Shown: positions 22,382 through 32,486, counted from the first letter of the stretch. The stretch: DNA of 64,000 bases from Rhizomys pruinosus (GCA_009823505.1 VZQC01006876.1:2377285-2441284), one strand, 5' to 3'. The notes: generated by a model from the sequence alone, not told the origin. A program made the numbers and translations.

Positions 22382-22500
22382 ACTGAATGTGGTGGTGCAC
22401 ACCTGTTATCCCAGCACTTGTAAAGGGGTCAGGAGGAGTTCAAGGTCCCCTTTGGCTGCATAATGAGTTTGAGGCCAGCCTGAGATACGTAAGATCTTGT
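22382..22500 (+). repeat. Old B1-like SINE
   Basis: GAATGTGGTGGTGCACACCT then GAGGCCAGCCTGAGATACG, diverged and with a disordered middle. An A-rich run precedes it. Confidence 0.7.
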
Positions 22501-22532
22501 TTGTTTGTTTGTTTATTTGTTTAAAAAGACAG

Positions 22533-22684
22533 AAAGGGGAGATGTTTTAGTGGGTCAAGAGACTTGCCCTGCTATCCCTAGAACCCATGGTGTAAGGAAA
22601 GAATTGACCCCCAAAGTTGCCTTCTAACCTCCAAACGTGCACAGTGACACACACACACACACACACACACGCGCGCACACACAC
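22533..22684 (+). repeat. B3-like SINE with (CA)n
   Basis: GAGATGTTTTAGTGGGTCAA, then GTTGCCTTCTAACCTCC, then (CA)n with a GCGCGC interruption (22649-22684). Confidence 0.65.
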
Positions 22685-23021
22685 TGACAATAACAACAAA
22701 AACAGCAATAATAATTAATAATAATACATTTATCAGAGGTCAACTAAGTCCCAGGGGACTATGCATGGGGACATCTCTTGAAATGTCCTGCAAATGTGAG
22801 TCACCAGTCTTCCTGTGCAGGGAGGTCTTGGGGATCCACTAATGGGACTTCAGCCAGTGTCCAGCCTATAAAGAGGAAAGTCTGTTCGTGCTTCAAAAAG
22901 GGAAGCCTGGTCTAGCAAGACCTGACTTTGTCCTCGAATGGATGGAACTGGTAAATGAAAAGCCAAAAGGAGCCAGCCCCCCCTCCACCCCGCCAAAAAA
23001 AAAAAAACCTTAGTGACCCCT

Positions 23022-23184
23022 GAGAACCAGATCCTCAACTGACCTTGAGAAAACAAAACCTTGGTTAATCTGGGCTAACTGTATGGCCTTAAGCATCCAA
23101 AAAGAAAGTATAACCAGAAATAAATAATGAATAAGGCCTGAGAAATTGTAATTCAGGTATAAAACCTGAGATCTTAATAAAAAG

Positions 23185-23232
<48 letters not shown>

Positions 23233-23662
23233 CACTGTTGTTCGGCCTGTCTTCAATTCTTACCGTGGCTGCCACTGCTTTTGCCATCCTTCAAACACAG
23301 GAGACACAGCTTTTCAACCTTCCAATATGGACTGAAAACTCATGTCTCTCCAAGAATCCTCCAAACCTTCAGTGCCAGATGGGGACTGCTGAGACATCCA
23401 GCTTGTGGACTGAGCAACTACTGTGGTTTCAGCCTCTTGAGAGTATAGATTGCCATTGTTGGACTACCAAGGCTGTACCATGGAGACCAGTACAGGAAGA
23501 TCAAGACAGGACACGGTGCTTACTGGGCTTCATTTGGTGACCATGGGAAGGGAAGACCCCAGTGTGGAACACAAGGGCAGGACTGGTTGTTGTTTGGGCT
23601 TGCCAAGGAGGAGCCTCCAAACAATTCCTTAAGGAAAACTTGACATCTTTCAGCCTAATAAA
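23022..23662 (+). mobile_element. LTR-like module of composite copy 1
   Basis: From GAACCAGATCCTCAACTGAC to TTTCAGCCTAATAAAG. It contains CTGAGACATCCAGCTTGTGG, also found in the LTR-like repeat at 45420, and is interrupted by (CA)n at 23187-23231. It shows no retroviral open frame. The 100- and 60-residue frames inside have no recognisable viral domain. Confidence 0.65.
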
Positions 23663-23682
23663 GAAAGAAAAAAAAAAAAACA

Positions 23683-23846
23683 ATACTAACCTGGCAGGGG
23701 AGATACCATGATCACGAAGGTGGTTTTCCCAGGGCGAGGCTCATCCATTGCACTCTGGATGTGCTGACCCCTGCCATTTCCCCAAATGTGGGAAACTCGA
23801 CTGCATAATTTGTGGTAGTGGGGGACTACATTCACACTCTCCCCTG
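23683..23846 (+). pseudogene. U1 snRNA retrocopy (164 nt, full length)
   Basis: The 164 bases run from ATACTAACCTGGCAGGGG to CTCTCCCCTG, the exact extent of U1. Stem-loop regions are easily followed (ATACCATGATCACGAAGG, CTCATCCATTGCACTC), and the Sm site AATTTGTGG is kept at 23807-23815. The 5' splice-site recognition segment has A for the usual U at RNA position 6. CpGs in the last stem-loop are decayed (ACATTCACAC for the usual GCGTTCGCGC). There is no room for a U1 promoter: A-rich DNA abuts both ends and an A-run follows the last base. This marks a retrocopy, not a transcribed U1 gene. Known U1 is from memory. Confidence 0.93.
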
Positions 23847-23904
23847 TAAAAAAAGTTAAAAAAAAAAAAAAGAAAAAGAAAAAAAATAATAATTAAAAAA
23901 AGAA

Positions 23905-24239
23905 ATCATAAGCTGAAGATGCTAAAACCTATGACATCATAATCTTGATATATGTGGCATGCATATAAGCATATTTTGGAGTGATGCAAATTGGAAGGAA
24001 CAACAACAACAACAAGAAGACTGGGTCAAAGAACTGACTGAAACAGTGAACTTCTGCCCACAATAGTAAACTTCTGCATCAAAAATTTTAAAAGAGACTG
24101 AGAAAAAGATGAAAAAATGTTTGGTAGAATGCAGGCGCTCTGGGGTGTTGCAGGGGGAGGAAGGGGGAGTGGGTCTGGATTTGATTGGGAAATTTGGTAT
24201 GAAATGCACAAAGCTTCAATAAAAATTGGCTTTGAAAAA
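23905..24239 (+). mobile_element. L1 3' UTR part of composite copy 1
   Basis: CTGAAGATGCTAAAACC, GATGCAAATTGGAAGGAAC, (CAA)n, CTGACTGAAACAGTGAACTT and a final CAATAAAAATTGGC match, in order, the 3' end of the decayed L1 at 58.8-59.1 kb. The joint lies close to where ORF2 would stop. Confidence 0.82.
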
Positions 24240-24259
24240 AATAATAATACATTTAAAAA

Positions 24260-24312
24260 ACAGAGAGAAGGAGAAAGGATGAAAGAAAGGAAGAGAGAGG
24301 GAGAGAGGGAGT
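24260..24312 (+). repeat. GA-rich tract
   Basis: Imperfect GAGA/GAAA/GGGA repeats next to the composite element. Confidence 0.8.
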
Positions 24313-24494
24313 CAGATAAGCTTGATTTTTACTAGCTCTGAGACAAAGGCCTCTAAGCCTTGGCATTCTCTTATCTAAAAAGCACACAATGTCTACTGTG
24401 TTGTCATTATAAAATAAAGTCCCCGAGAATAGTATAAGTAGCCAACAACTGAAAGTTGTTGTTTGTTTCATTTTATTACAAAAATAAAATATGT

Positions 24495-24761
24495 GGGGCT
24501 AGAGAGATGGCTCAGCAGTTAAGAGCACTGACTGCTCTTGCAGAGGACCCAGGTTCCATTCCCAGCACCCACATGGTGGCTAAAAACCATCTTTAGTGCC
24601 GGACGTGGTGGCGCACGCCTTTTAATCCCAGCACTCGGGAGGCAGAGGCAGACTGATCTCTGTGAGTTCAAGGCCAGCCTGGTCTACAGAGTGAGCTCCA
24701 GGGCAGCTGGGATTAAAGGGAGACCCTGTCTCAAAAATACCAAAAAAAAAAAAAAAAAAAG
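24495..24761 (+). mobile_element. Dimeric B2-B1 SINE, copy 4
   Basis: B2 head GGGGCTAGAGAGATGGCTCA, tRNA-like part to AAAAACCATCTTTAGTGCC, then a complete B1 from about 24596 with the variant GGGATTAAAGGGAGACC and an A18 tail. Fusion point as in the copies at 11.9, 16.1 and 18.0 kb. Confidence 0.86.
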
Positions 24762-24835
24762 ATTTCTGAGCAGACAATTACATATATATCCAATAAAATG
24801 AAATAAAGTGATAAAATGTTTTTGTGAGAGCACCC

Positions 24836-24985
24836 AGAGGATTAGTGGTAGTACAGGCTTTTAACCCCAGCACTCAGGAGGTAGAGGCAGGTGGATCTCT
24901 GTGAGTTCAAGGCCAGCCTGGTCTATAGCAAGTTCCACTGGGTGCTACAGGGAGACCTTGTCTCAAAAGGAGCAAAAAAATAAAC
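24836..24985 (+). repeat. B1 SINE
   Basis: Diverged head (AGAGGATTAGTGGTAGTACA), good middle GGATCTCTGTGAGTTCAAGG and end GGGAGACCTTGTCTCAAAAG. Confidence 0.87.
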
Positions 24986-24999
24986 AGAAAGAAAAATGT

Positions 25000-25256
25000 G
25001 GGACTGGAGAGATAGCCTAGCGGTTAAGAGCACCAACGCTCTTGCAGAGGACCCGGGTTCAATCCCCAGCACCCACATGGCGGCTAAGAACCGTCTGTAA
25101 CTCCAATTCCAGGAGAACTCCAGTTCCAGGGTAATCCGAGACCCTCTTCTGGCCTCCGCGGCATTGCACAACACGGGTGCACAGACCTGCATGCAGACAG
25201 TACATTCATACACATACAAAGATAAATAATAATAAAAAAAATTAAAAAAAAAAAGA
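25000..25256 (+). repeat. B2 SINE, young subtype
   Basis: GGACTGGAGAGATAGCCTAG to CATACACATAC and A/T tail. It holds the long B2 body with the doubled AACTCCA(A/G)TTCCAG unit. Confidence 0.93.
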
Positions 25257-25424
25257 AAAATGTTTTCTGATTATTTGTCTTATCTTAGTTTCTTTGTAAA
25301 GTGACGTACATAATCATTCCCTCTAAACAACATTTCTGATTGAAGGGCTATGGTTAATAAGCATTTTCCTTCAATTTTATTTAAAATGTACATTAGCTTC
25401 AACCATACCTTCTGGGGGGCAGAG

Positions 25425-25545
25425 GAGAGGACACCTGTTGTCCCGGTATTTGGAAGGATGGATCAGGAAGATTGCAAGGTCACCATCTGCTACATGAGAA
25501 GTTTGAAGCTAGCCTAGGTTACAGGAGACCTTGACTCAATAAACA
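25425..25545 (+). repeat. Old B1-like SINE
   Basis: GTTGTCCCGGTATTTGGAAG, then GAAGCTAGCCTAGGTTACA and GACCTTGACTCAATAAA; strongly diverged. Confidence 0.6.
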
Positions 25546-25556
25546 AAACAAACAAG

Positions 25557-25785
25557 GGGTTGGAGAGGAGAAATGGGTCAGTAGTGACGAGCCCACTGCT
25601 CTTGCAGAGAGCCTGGATTCGATTCCCACTACCCACATGGCAGCCAAAAACCATCCATCCTTAACTCCAGTTCCAGGTGATCCAACACCCTCTTCTGACC
25701 TCCACGGGTATTTCACGACATGGATGCACTTACATACATGCAGACAATGCACTCGTGCACATAAAATAAAAGTAATAAATAAGGG
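25557..25785 (+). repeat. B2 SINE
   Basis: GGGTTGGAGAGGAGAAATGG head to AATAAAAGTAATAAATAAG tail; first of three B2 copies in the same direction. Confidence 0.88.
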
Positions 25786-26010
25786 GGCTGGAGAGATGGT
25801 TCATTGATTAAGAGCCCTGGCTACTTTTACAGAGGACCCAAGTACAATTCCCAACGCACACATGGCAGCTAACAACTATCCATAATTCCAGTTCCAAGGG
25901 ATCTGACGCCCTTTTCTGACCTCCTTGGGCATTGCACAACACGAGTACATCTCCACACATACAGGCATTGCACATAAAATAAAATTTTTTCAGTAATAAA
26001 ATATTTTTTA
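25786..26010 (+). repeat. B2 SINE
   Basis: GGGGCTGGAGAGATGGTTCA to an AATAAAATTTTTTC tail; directly abuts the previous B2. Confidence 0.9.
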
Positions 26011-26027
26011 AAAAACATCTCTTTTTT

Positions 26028-26270
26028 GGGCCGGAGAGATAGCCTAGCAGTTAAGAGCACCGACTGCTCCTGCAGAGGACCCAGGTTCAATCCCCAGCAC
26101 CCACATGGTGGCTAAGAACCATCTGTAACTCCAATTCCAGGAGAACTCCAGTTCCAGGGGAATCCGAGACCCTCTTCTGACCTCCGCGGCATTGCACGAC
26201 ACAGGTGCACAAACCTACATGCAGACAGTAGTACATTCATACACATACAAAAATAAATTTAAAAAAAAAA
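26028..26270 (+). repeat. B2 SINE with short target duplication
   Basis: GGCCGGAGAGATAGCCTAGC to AAATAAATTTAAAAAAAAAA. ATCTCTTTTT(T)G flanks it on both sides. Confidence 0.92.
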
Positions 26271-26429
26271 TCTCTTTTTGGAAACTGAGTGGAGATTTTA
26301 AAAGACCCTAGATATCACTGTAGAATGTGCCCACCTGCTATCGCCAGCTGTCTAAGACATCCAAAGACCCTGCCCCCTGCTCTGCTAGCAACCAACATTT
26401 TTATTGAATTTCAATTTTAATGTTTTCTT

Positions 26430-26580
26430 TTCTTTTTGGTCTTTTCAAGACAGGGTCTCCTGGTAGCCCAGCTGTCCTGGAGCTCACTCTGTAGACCAGG
26501 CTGGCCTTGAACTCACAAAGATCCGCCTGCGTCTGCCTCCCAAGTGCTAGAATTAAAGGCCTGCGCCAGCATGCCCAGCT
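26430..26580 (-). repeat. B1 SINE with 17-bp target duplication
   Basis: Complete minus-strand B1. AATTTTAATGTTTTCTT is at 26413-26429 and 26581-26597. Confidence 0.94.
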
Positions 26581-26599
26581 AATTTTAATGTTTTCTTAA

Positions 26600-27625
26600 T
26601 GTCACCCTTCATTCATTCTAAGATATGCCATAGAATGTCGCCATCCACCTCCCTCCACCAGCCTCCTAGACAACATTTGCCTGATGAAATCTAATTTCAT
26701 AGCTGAAGCATTTGATGATTTCCTTATGGAAATGTACTCAGGAAGGCTCTGCCTGTGACAGCCAATAGATCTATTCCTTTATGTTAAATTCTATGTTTGA
26801 AAGGGGGTGTAAATGTATTGGTGTTCCTACTTTAATCAGCCAATGACCTTTTGGATAGTGAGGTTAGATGATCAATCCATTGCTTATGACTCTGGACAGC
26901 ATGTCATCTTACTGTGCCTTTCATAAACATGGAGTCCTTAATCTGATAATGAGACATATGAAGCCACTCCAAATTACAGAAATGCTTTCAACTCTGAGCT
27001 ACTAATAGTGTATGCTTCCATTCCTGGTTATGCAAATCTAAATCCAGAATGAGCATTCGCCCATGACCTACCAGTCAAGACTCGTAGGTATCCAACAAGA
27101 CAAAAAGTTAACTAATGGGCCGGTAAGATCCGCCTGCAAGTGGGAACCATCTTGGATTTTCAACCAAGGTGGCCCTTGGGTGATTTGTTCTTGTTGATTT
27201 TGTCGTTGTTGTTGTTGTTGTTGTTGAGTATGCATTAGTCATATTTTGACTTTGTGAGAGATTCCTATAGTACACCAGCTACTTAATATAATAATTGAAA
27301 CACATTTGAAATTCCCCTGACTATAATAGTTATGACTTCAGATCTCATATGACCACATGGAAATATTTAATGAGTACACATAAGTGACACTTAATAAAAT
27401 GGACCAGACAGAGAAAAGTGGTGCAATTTATTTACTGTCCCTAATCTGCTGCTTTATTTCAGTCCTTACTTGTTCTCAATTGGCCGGATTGGCCAGATCA
27501 AGCCATTCTGTTTCTACTCCCCCCTAGTTTTAGGTGACAAATGTCAGCAAAGTTTTCTTTGCCTGACCAGAAATTTGACAGATATGCCACAGGGCGCGGC
27601 TCCCTTTAACTTCTTTGTATGAGTT
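26600..27625. other. No gene seen
   Basis: Unrecognised A/T-rich sequence. It includes the segment about 26655-26800 that resembles 21960-22090, and a short (GTT)n at 27205-27226. Confidence 0.4.
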
Positions 27626-27627
27626 AG

Positions 27628-27659
27628 GGGTCTGTAAAGAAACAAAACTGATAAACTGA

Positions 27660-27706
<47 letters not shown>

Positions 27707-28035
27707 CGTGCGCGCGGATGAGTCTCAGAGAGATGCTGGCCTTCGGTCTATATTGAAAGCCTGAAGAAGCTGAATTTAATAACAGTGAAGGGATGTTGGA
27801 TGCTGCAGCAACAGAATAGATGGACTTGCCAGTAAGAGTGAAGGCCAGCAGGCAAAAGCAAGGCTTCCGGAATGACTTTTTTATCTGGGCTGCCACCAGA
27901 AGGTGCTGGCCACAGTTAGGGGGGATCTTCTTACTTCAAATAATCTAATCAAGAAAGTCCCTCACAGGAGTGCCCAGTGGCTTGTGGTTTAGTTGACGTC
28001 AGGTCTAGTCAGGTTGTCAACCAACATTAGCCATC
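27628..28035 (-). mobile_element. Solo LTR-like repeat with (CA)n
   Basis: Read on the minus strand it starts TTGGTTGACAACCTGACTAG, includes CCAGCACCTTCTGGTGG, and ends near TTGTTTCTTTACAGACCCCT, an ERVL/MLT2-style layout. (CA)n lies at 27662-27703. Class from memory. Confidence 0.5.
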
Positions 28036-28039
28036 ACAT

Positions 28040-28430
28040 TCTTCTTGTGGGTCTCCTGAGATGAGCTGAAGAAGACACCAAGGTAAAAAGCATGTGCACT
28101 GGTTCAGCTAAATTGAGCCCCGTGTCCATACACCAGACCACACCTGTCGACGGGGATGCTCTCTGTCAGCTACTCTCTTCAAGCACGGAAGGAATGGCTT
28201 GGTTCTCTGTGAGCTGGGGTAGAGTCAGGTGGTTCCACTAATCAAATCTCTTCAACAGCCCCCCAGCTGTTTTGCCTCTACTGTTCCCAAGTCGTCGCTG
28301 TGTCCAGGAGCTGAGCTGTTCCATGTTCTCTGTAAAATCTGACACTGGACTCTCCATGGTGGCAGAGACAACAAAATATCCACTTCACGATCCAGACATT
28401 ATTACATAATAGAAAAGGTGAGTTTAAAAA
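28040..28430. other. No gene seen
   Basis: Unrecognised; a short A-run precedes the next L1 piece. Confidence 0.35.
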
Positions 28431-28435
28431 AAAAC

Positions 28436-29160
28436 ATTTTTGAATTCATTTTAATTGATATTTTTGTGATTTTCATAAATATATTTTGATGGTATTTAGA
28501 TCCCCTCCCCTATCTGTAGCTCCCCTTATTGTCCAATTATATATATATATATCCTATACAATCTTATCTGTGACCCCAAATGTCCTTCAGTGTGGGTTCA
28601 TTCCTGGGCCTAGTTAACCTACTTGAAAAGACTTTCTCCCCTTCCCAGCAGCCACTGGTTACAATATTTCCTCAGGTAGAGTTGGGGCATCTTACCCACT
28701 TCTCCACATCTATGCTGAGATTGTCTGGCTTGAGTTTGCATGGGACTTGTGCATGCTGTCACCACCGCTGTGAGCTCATATGAGTAACTGACCAGCTGTC
28801 TGGAAACCTCTATTTCCTTGTGTCCACCCACCACCCCTGGCTCTACAGTCTTTCCACTCCCTTTTTTGCAATGATCCCCAAGCCTTGGGAGGCTGAATTC
28901 GATATAGGTCTCCTATTCAGGGAAGCACTCTGCAGCCTCTTGTTCTCTACACACTGGTCCCCTGTGGTTTATGTGTTTATCACCATCTGCTCTGTATAAG
29001 GAAGCTTCTCTAGCGAGAGCTGAGAAATGCATTAACCTTCGAATTTCATAATTTCATTTAAGAACTGAATAATATTCCATTGTGTGTATGTACCTCACCT
29101 TCATTATCCATTCATCAGTTGATGGACATCTAGGTTATTTCCAATTTCTGGCCTGCCAAG
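28436..29160 (-). mobile_element. L1 3' portion
   Basis: A/T-rich start (tail side), 3' UTR wording GCAATGATCCCCAAGCCTTG, then ATTCCATTGTGTGTATGTAC and TTATCCATTCATCAGTTGAT, the reverse complement of the L1 ORF2 end. Decayed, no open frame of note. Confidence 0.75.
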
Positions 29161-29310
29161 TCTGGAGGGGCATGAAAATCCTGGACAAGGAAGGATCCTT
29201 GAAACCTGATGAGCCCTGGGTGTTAAGATGGCAGGATGTCTTGGGCTGAAATACTTTTTTGAAATAAGTACTACTTTTTAGGAATTTATCATGAAAAAAA
29301 ATATATTCAG

Positions 29311-29490
29311 GCCAAGCATGGTAGTCTATGCCTTTAATCGCAATACTTGGCAGAGGCAGAGGCAGAGGCAGAGGCAGAGGCAGGTGGATCTCAGTGAGTT
29401 CAAGGCCAGCCTGGTTTACATAGTAAGTTCCAGGCCAGCTGGGGCTACAGGGAGACCCTCTCTCAAAAAGACAAAAAAAAAAAAAAAAAA
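29311..29490 (+). repeat. B1 SINE with expanded GAGGCA hexamer
   Basis: Head GGCCAAGCATGGTAGTCTAT. GAGGCA is repeated about five times at 29352-29382. 3' end GGGAGACCCTCTCTCAAAAA and A18 tail. Confidence 0.92.
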
Positions 29491-29501
29491 GGAAGAAATG
29501 T

Positions 29502-29733
29502 GGGGCTGGAGAGATGGCCTAGTGGTTAAGAGCACCGACTGCTCTTGCTGAGGACCCAGGTTTGATTCCCAGCACCCACCAGGTGGCTGAGAACCATCTG
29601 TAACTCGAATTCCAGGAGAACTCCATTTCCAGGGGAATCTGACACCCTCTTCTAACCTCCGCCGCACTGCACTACGCGGGTACAGACAGTACATTCATAC
29701 ACGTACGAAAATAAATAAATTTTTTTAAAAAAA
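29502..29733 (+). repeat. B2 SINE
   Basis: GGGGCTGGAGAGATGGCCTA through ATACATTCATACACG-type end to A/T tail. Confidence 0.92.
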
Positions 29734-29737
29734 TGTA

Positions 29738-29978
29738 TGGGACTGGAGAGATGGCTCAGCAGTTAAGAGCACCAACTGCTCTTGCAGAGGACCCGGGTTC
29801 AATTCCCAGCACCCACATGGCACCTGAGAACCATCTTTAACTCCAATTCCAGGAGAGGCCCTCTTCTGACCTCCGTGACCTCCATGACCTCCACGGCACT
29901 GCACGACAGGGGTGCACCAACCTACCTGCAGATAGTACACCCGTACACAGAAAAAAATAATAAATAAAAAATAAAATG
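29738..29978 (+). repeat. B2 SINE with internal triplication
   Basis: GGGACTGGAGAGATGGCTCA head. The unit TGACCTCC(G/A) is present three times at about 29865-29895, where other copies have it once. Confidence 0.92.
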
Positions 29979-29995
29979 AATTAAAATGTACTTAG

Positions 29996-30151
29996 CTTTT
30001 GGGAGGCAGAGGTGGGTGGATCTCTGTGAATGGGAGACAGAGGCGGGTGGATCTCTGTGAGTTCAAGGTCAGCTTGTTCTACAGAGTGAGTTCCAGGATG
30101 GCCAGAGCTATAGGGACACCCTATCTCAAAAAGACCAAAAAAAAAAAAAAG
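29996..30151 (+). repeat. B1 SINE with internal duplication
   Basis: The GGGAGGCAGAGGTGGGTGGA segment is present twice in tandem (about 30000-30030 and 30031-30061). The usual 5' head is missing. Confidence 0.88.
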
Positions 30152-30244
30152 TTCATCTCAAAAATAAAGCAACTTATACAGCACAGCCATTCATCAACAT
30201 CTCAATTCTACTCCTTTTGAAGGATCCTACATAGAACAGATCAT

Positions 30245-30520
30245 TTTATCTATTTTTAATCAAATTCTTTTGATTTTTATACACTATAGATAGATCCCAT
30301 CCCCTATCTGCACCTCCCCACCACTCCCTCCACACAATTTAATGTACTCATAGGTAATACAGCTTATAGACTCTGATTTGTGTCCCTAAATGTCCTTCTA
30401 AAGACATTTAGGTGGGATAAAATGGCCTACCAATAAGAGACTCACCCTTGTAAGAAACTGCTTTTCTGTATCTCAGCAGCCATCAATTGCCAAAAGCTTC
30501 TTAGTTTGGTTTAGGATTTC
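30245..30520 (-). mobile_element. L1 3' UTR fragment
   Basis: CCCATCCCCTATCTGCACCT and TGTGTCCCTAAATGTCCTTC parallel the L1 piece at 28.5 kb. Confidence 0.6.
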
Positions 30521-30524
30521 TTGA

Positions 30525-30748
30525 TTTATTTCTTTTAATATTTTAATTGTTATATATAGTGTATACACTGCAATGTGTTTAGTGAACCCATGTTGTGCAA
30601 TGCTTGCCGAGGTCAGAAGAAGGCATCAGATTCCCCTGGAGCTAGAGTTACAGATGGGTGTTAGCTACCATGTGGGTGCTGGGAATCGAACCTGGGTACT
30701 CTGTAAGAGCAGTTGGCGCTCTTAACTGCTGAACTATCTCTGCAGCCC
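30525..30748 (-). repeat. B2-type SINE, diverged
   Basis: Right edge CTATCTCTGCAGCCCC is the B2 head in reverse; GGGAATCGAACCTGGGTACT inside. Confidence 0.87.
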
Positions 30749-30811
30749 CTAGTATCTAATTTTAAAGATGAGGAAACAACCTTAGAGTTTGATTTGCTCA
30801 AAGCCTTATGG

Positions 30812-30812
<1 letters not shown>

Positions 30813-30845
<33 letters not shown>

Positions 30846-30854
30846 CACACACAC
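30813..30854 (+). repeat. (CA)n microsatellite
   Basis: About 20 CA units with one AACA interruption. Confidence 0.95.
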
Positions 30855-30855
30855 T

Positions 30856-31280
30856 TTTCCACAGACAAGGTCCAAGAATCTCCATTTGTAGACCAGGCCC
30901 ACTGTGAACTCCTGGAATCCTAGTATGGAGTGATATATTTCTTTGAATGTTTTATTATTAGCATTTGTGGAGTTGGATTTTGAGAAATGTTGTCTAATAC
31001 CCCAGCTAGATGGGAACTCTAATGTAGCAGAGGACAACCTTGAACTCCTGATCTACTTGCTCTGTCTCCAGAGTGGTGTGATTCTGGCATTGCCACAATA
31101 ATAATCCCTGAACCAAAACACTTTTTTATACACCCTACTGATAAAAATGAGTCTTCCCTCTGTGATCGCCAGCAGGTTACTTTCACATCTCCAAAGTGCT
31201 TCAATTACTTTGCCTGTTATTAAAATGTCTTTGGCAACATGCCTCTTTCTAAGTTCCAGGAGATTAAAGTACCTATAATT
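30856..31280. other. No gene seen; faint old B1-like piece
   Basis: About 31010-31090 (GCAGAGGACAACCTTGAACT) may be an ancient B1 in reverse. The rest is unrecognised. Confidence 0.35.
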
Positions 31281-31284
31281 ATAT

Positions 31285-31370
31285 TTTTTATTTATTATTT
31301 TTTGTTTTTATGTGTATGAATGTATTGCATTCATGTATGTTAGTGCAGCCATTCCTGCAAAGCCTCAGGA
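31285..31370 (-). repeat. 3' fragment of a B2/B3-type SINE
   Basis: TTTATGTGTATGAATGTATT and CATGTATGTTAGTGCAGCC match the tail side of B2/B3 in reverse. The head is absent. Confidence 0.5.
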
Positions 31371-31384
31371 CAGAATCTTGAAAC

Positions 31385-31500
31385 ACAGTCTANGGGGGGT
31401 AGGAAGGGGGACATGGATCTAGATTTGATTTGTAACATAATCTTGTACAAAAATATATATAACAATAAATTAATTAAAAAAATGTAAAAAAAACAATAAA
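31385..31500 (+). mobile_element. L1 3' end fragment
   Basis: GGGACATGGATCTAGATTTG, then ATTTGTAACAT and an A-rich end parallel other L1 3' ends here. A single N is at 31393 beside a G-run. Confidence 0.6.
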
Positions 31501-31504
31501 AATG

Positions 31505-31612
31505 CCTCACAGATATGGCCGCAGGCCACTATGCTGGAGGAAATTCCTCAGTTGAGGTTTCCTCTTCCCAGGTGATTCAAGTTGGTATCAAGTTAACAAA
31601 AACTAACCGGCT
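31505..31612 (-). mobile_element. LTR-like repeat fragment
   Basis: Minus-strand reading gives GTTAACTTGATACCAACTTG and CACCTGGGAAGAGG, the 5' part of the family at 42637. Confidence 0.6.
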
Positions 31613-31614
31613 TA

Positions 31615-32480
31615 GACCCTGGCATTCATTGCCAAGGCAAGTAATACCTGCTCTACTCACCACAAAGGGTGCTGTGGGCATCAAGTCGGATCAAAGATGA
31701 GTGGATATGCATAGTGTCCTCCACCTGCTGTCAGCTGCACCCAAACCTCACAAAGTGTTACGTTTCAAGTAGGCAGTGTTGAGTATCTTTTTAGCCAAAG
31801 TGGCTACAAATGTAGGAAAGATCTACTTGGATGTGTGATAACCTTCTGATGAAGCAAAAAGACTGGATTTCAGAAGGGGGCTCAAGATTGCTTCCACAGC
31901 TAGAAAACCTTGGCTTTGAGCCTTGTTTAGACTGTCAACATGCGATTAAGAACCCAGCCCACTCTCTCCTCTCCAGCCCTGGCTTGCTGGGTGGAAGTAT
32001 TAAGAGCCAAGACATCCCATCTTCTGCCCTCTCCTCTCCTTTGCTTTGTCTACACGGAGACCCAAGTGACAGATCTGGTCCCCTCACATAGGTTTCTGGC
32101 AGGTGGTCCATAACTGAGATGGGGGACCAATGGAAAAAAAGAAAGGATGTTGTAAGGTCCTTCCAATTAGCAAGGTAGAGCTGGGAAACATTTCTCATTC
32201 CCTTTCAGTCCTAGGCATACCAGATGACTGTAGTGACGTCCCTGTCCTTGCAGGAAGGTAGTCTGGATTTTGGGTAGACCATCTAGCAAGCAGTGAGGCA
32301 TGTCTGTCTGATCTTCAGGGATAGTCACTTGCTCTCCATCTGTTCTCCTGGACCCCTGCAAGCCATGGCCTCCAGACCATGAGAAAGATCAGCACATGTC
32401 TGCCTTGCAGCTTATTAGCCATAAAGAAGGCATGGTGTTAAGAAATGTATATATCCCCATCTCCACTGGCTTTGGTTTTG
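31615..32480. other. No gene seen; repeat-poor
   Basis: Open frames of 86-87 residues at 31831-32198 overlap on opposite strands and lack domains. Confidence 0.4.
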
Positions 32481-32486
32481 AGAGTA

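Larger units (their letters stand above)
22733..24239 (+). mobile_element. Composite retroelement, copy 1 (LTR-like module + L1 3' UTR)
   Basis: A 16-bp direct repeat, AATAATAATACATTTA, at 22717-22732 and 24240-24255 brackets the whole unit. Inside are an unrecognised 5' part (22733-23021), an LTR-like module (23022-23662), a U1 retrocopy (23683-23846) in an A-rich joint, and an L1 3' UTR (about 23905-24239) ending in an AATAAA-type signal and an A-run. A second, 5'-shorter copy at 48.4-49.6 kb has the same LTR-to-L1 joint without U1 and its own target duplication. It is most simply read as a non-autonomous element mobilised by L1 machinery. Confidence 0.75.

Noticed and set aside
23683..23846. 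An active U1 snRNA gene
   Set aside because: There is no promoter element upstream, A-rich DNA abuts both ends, and the splice-site pairing segment is mutated.
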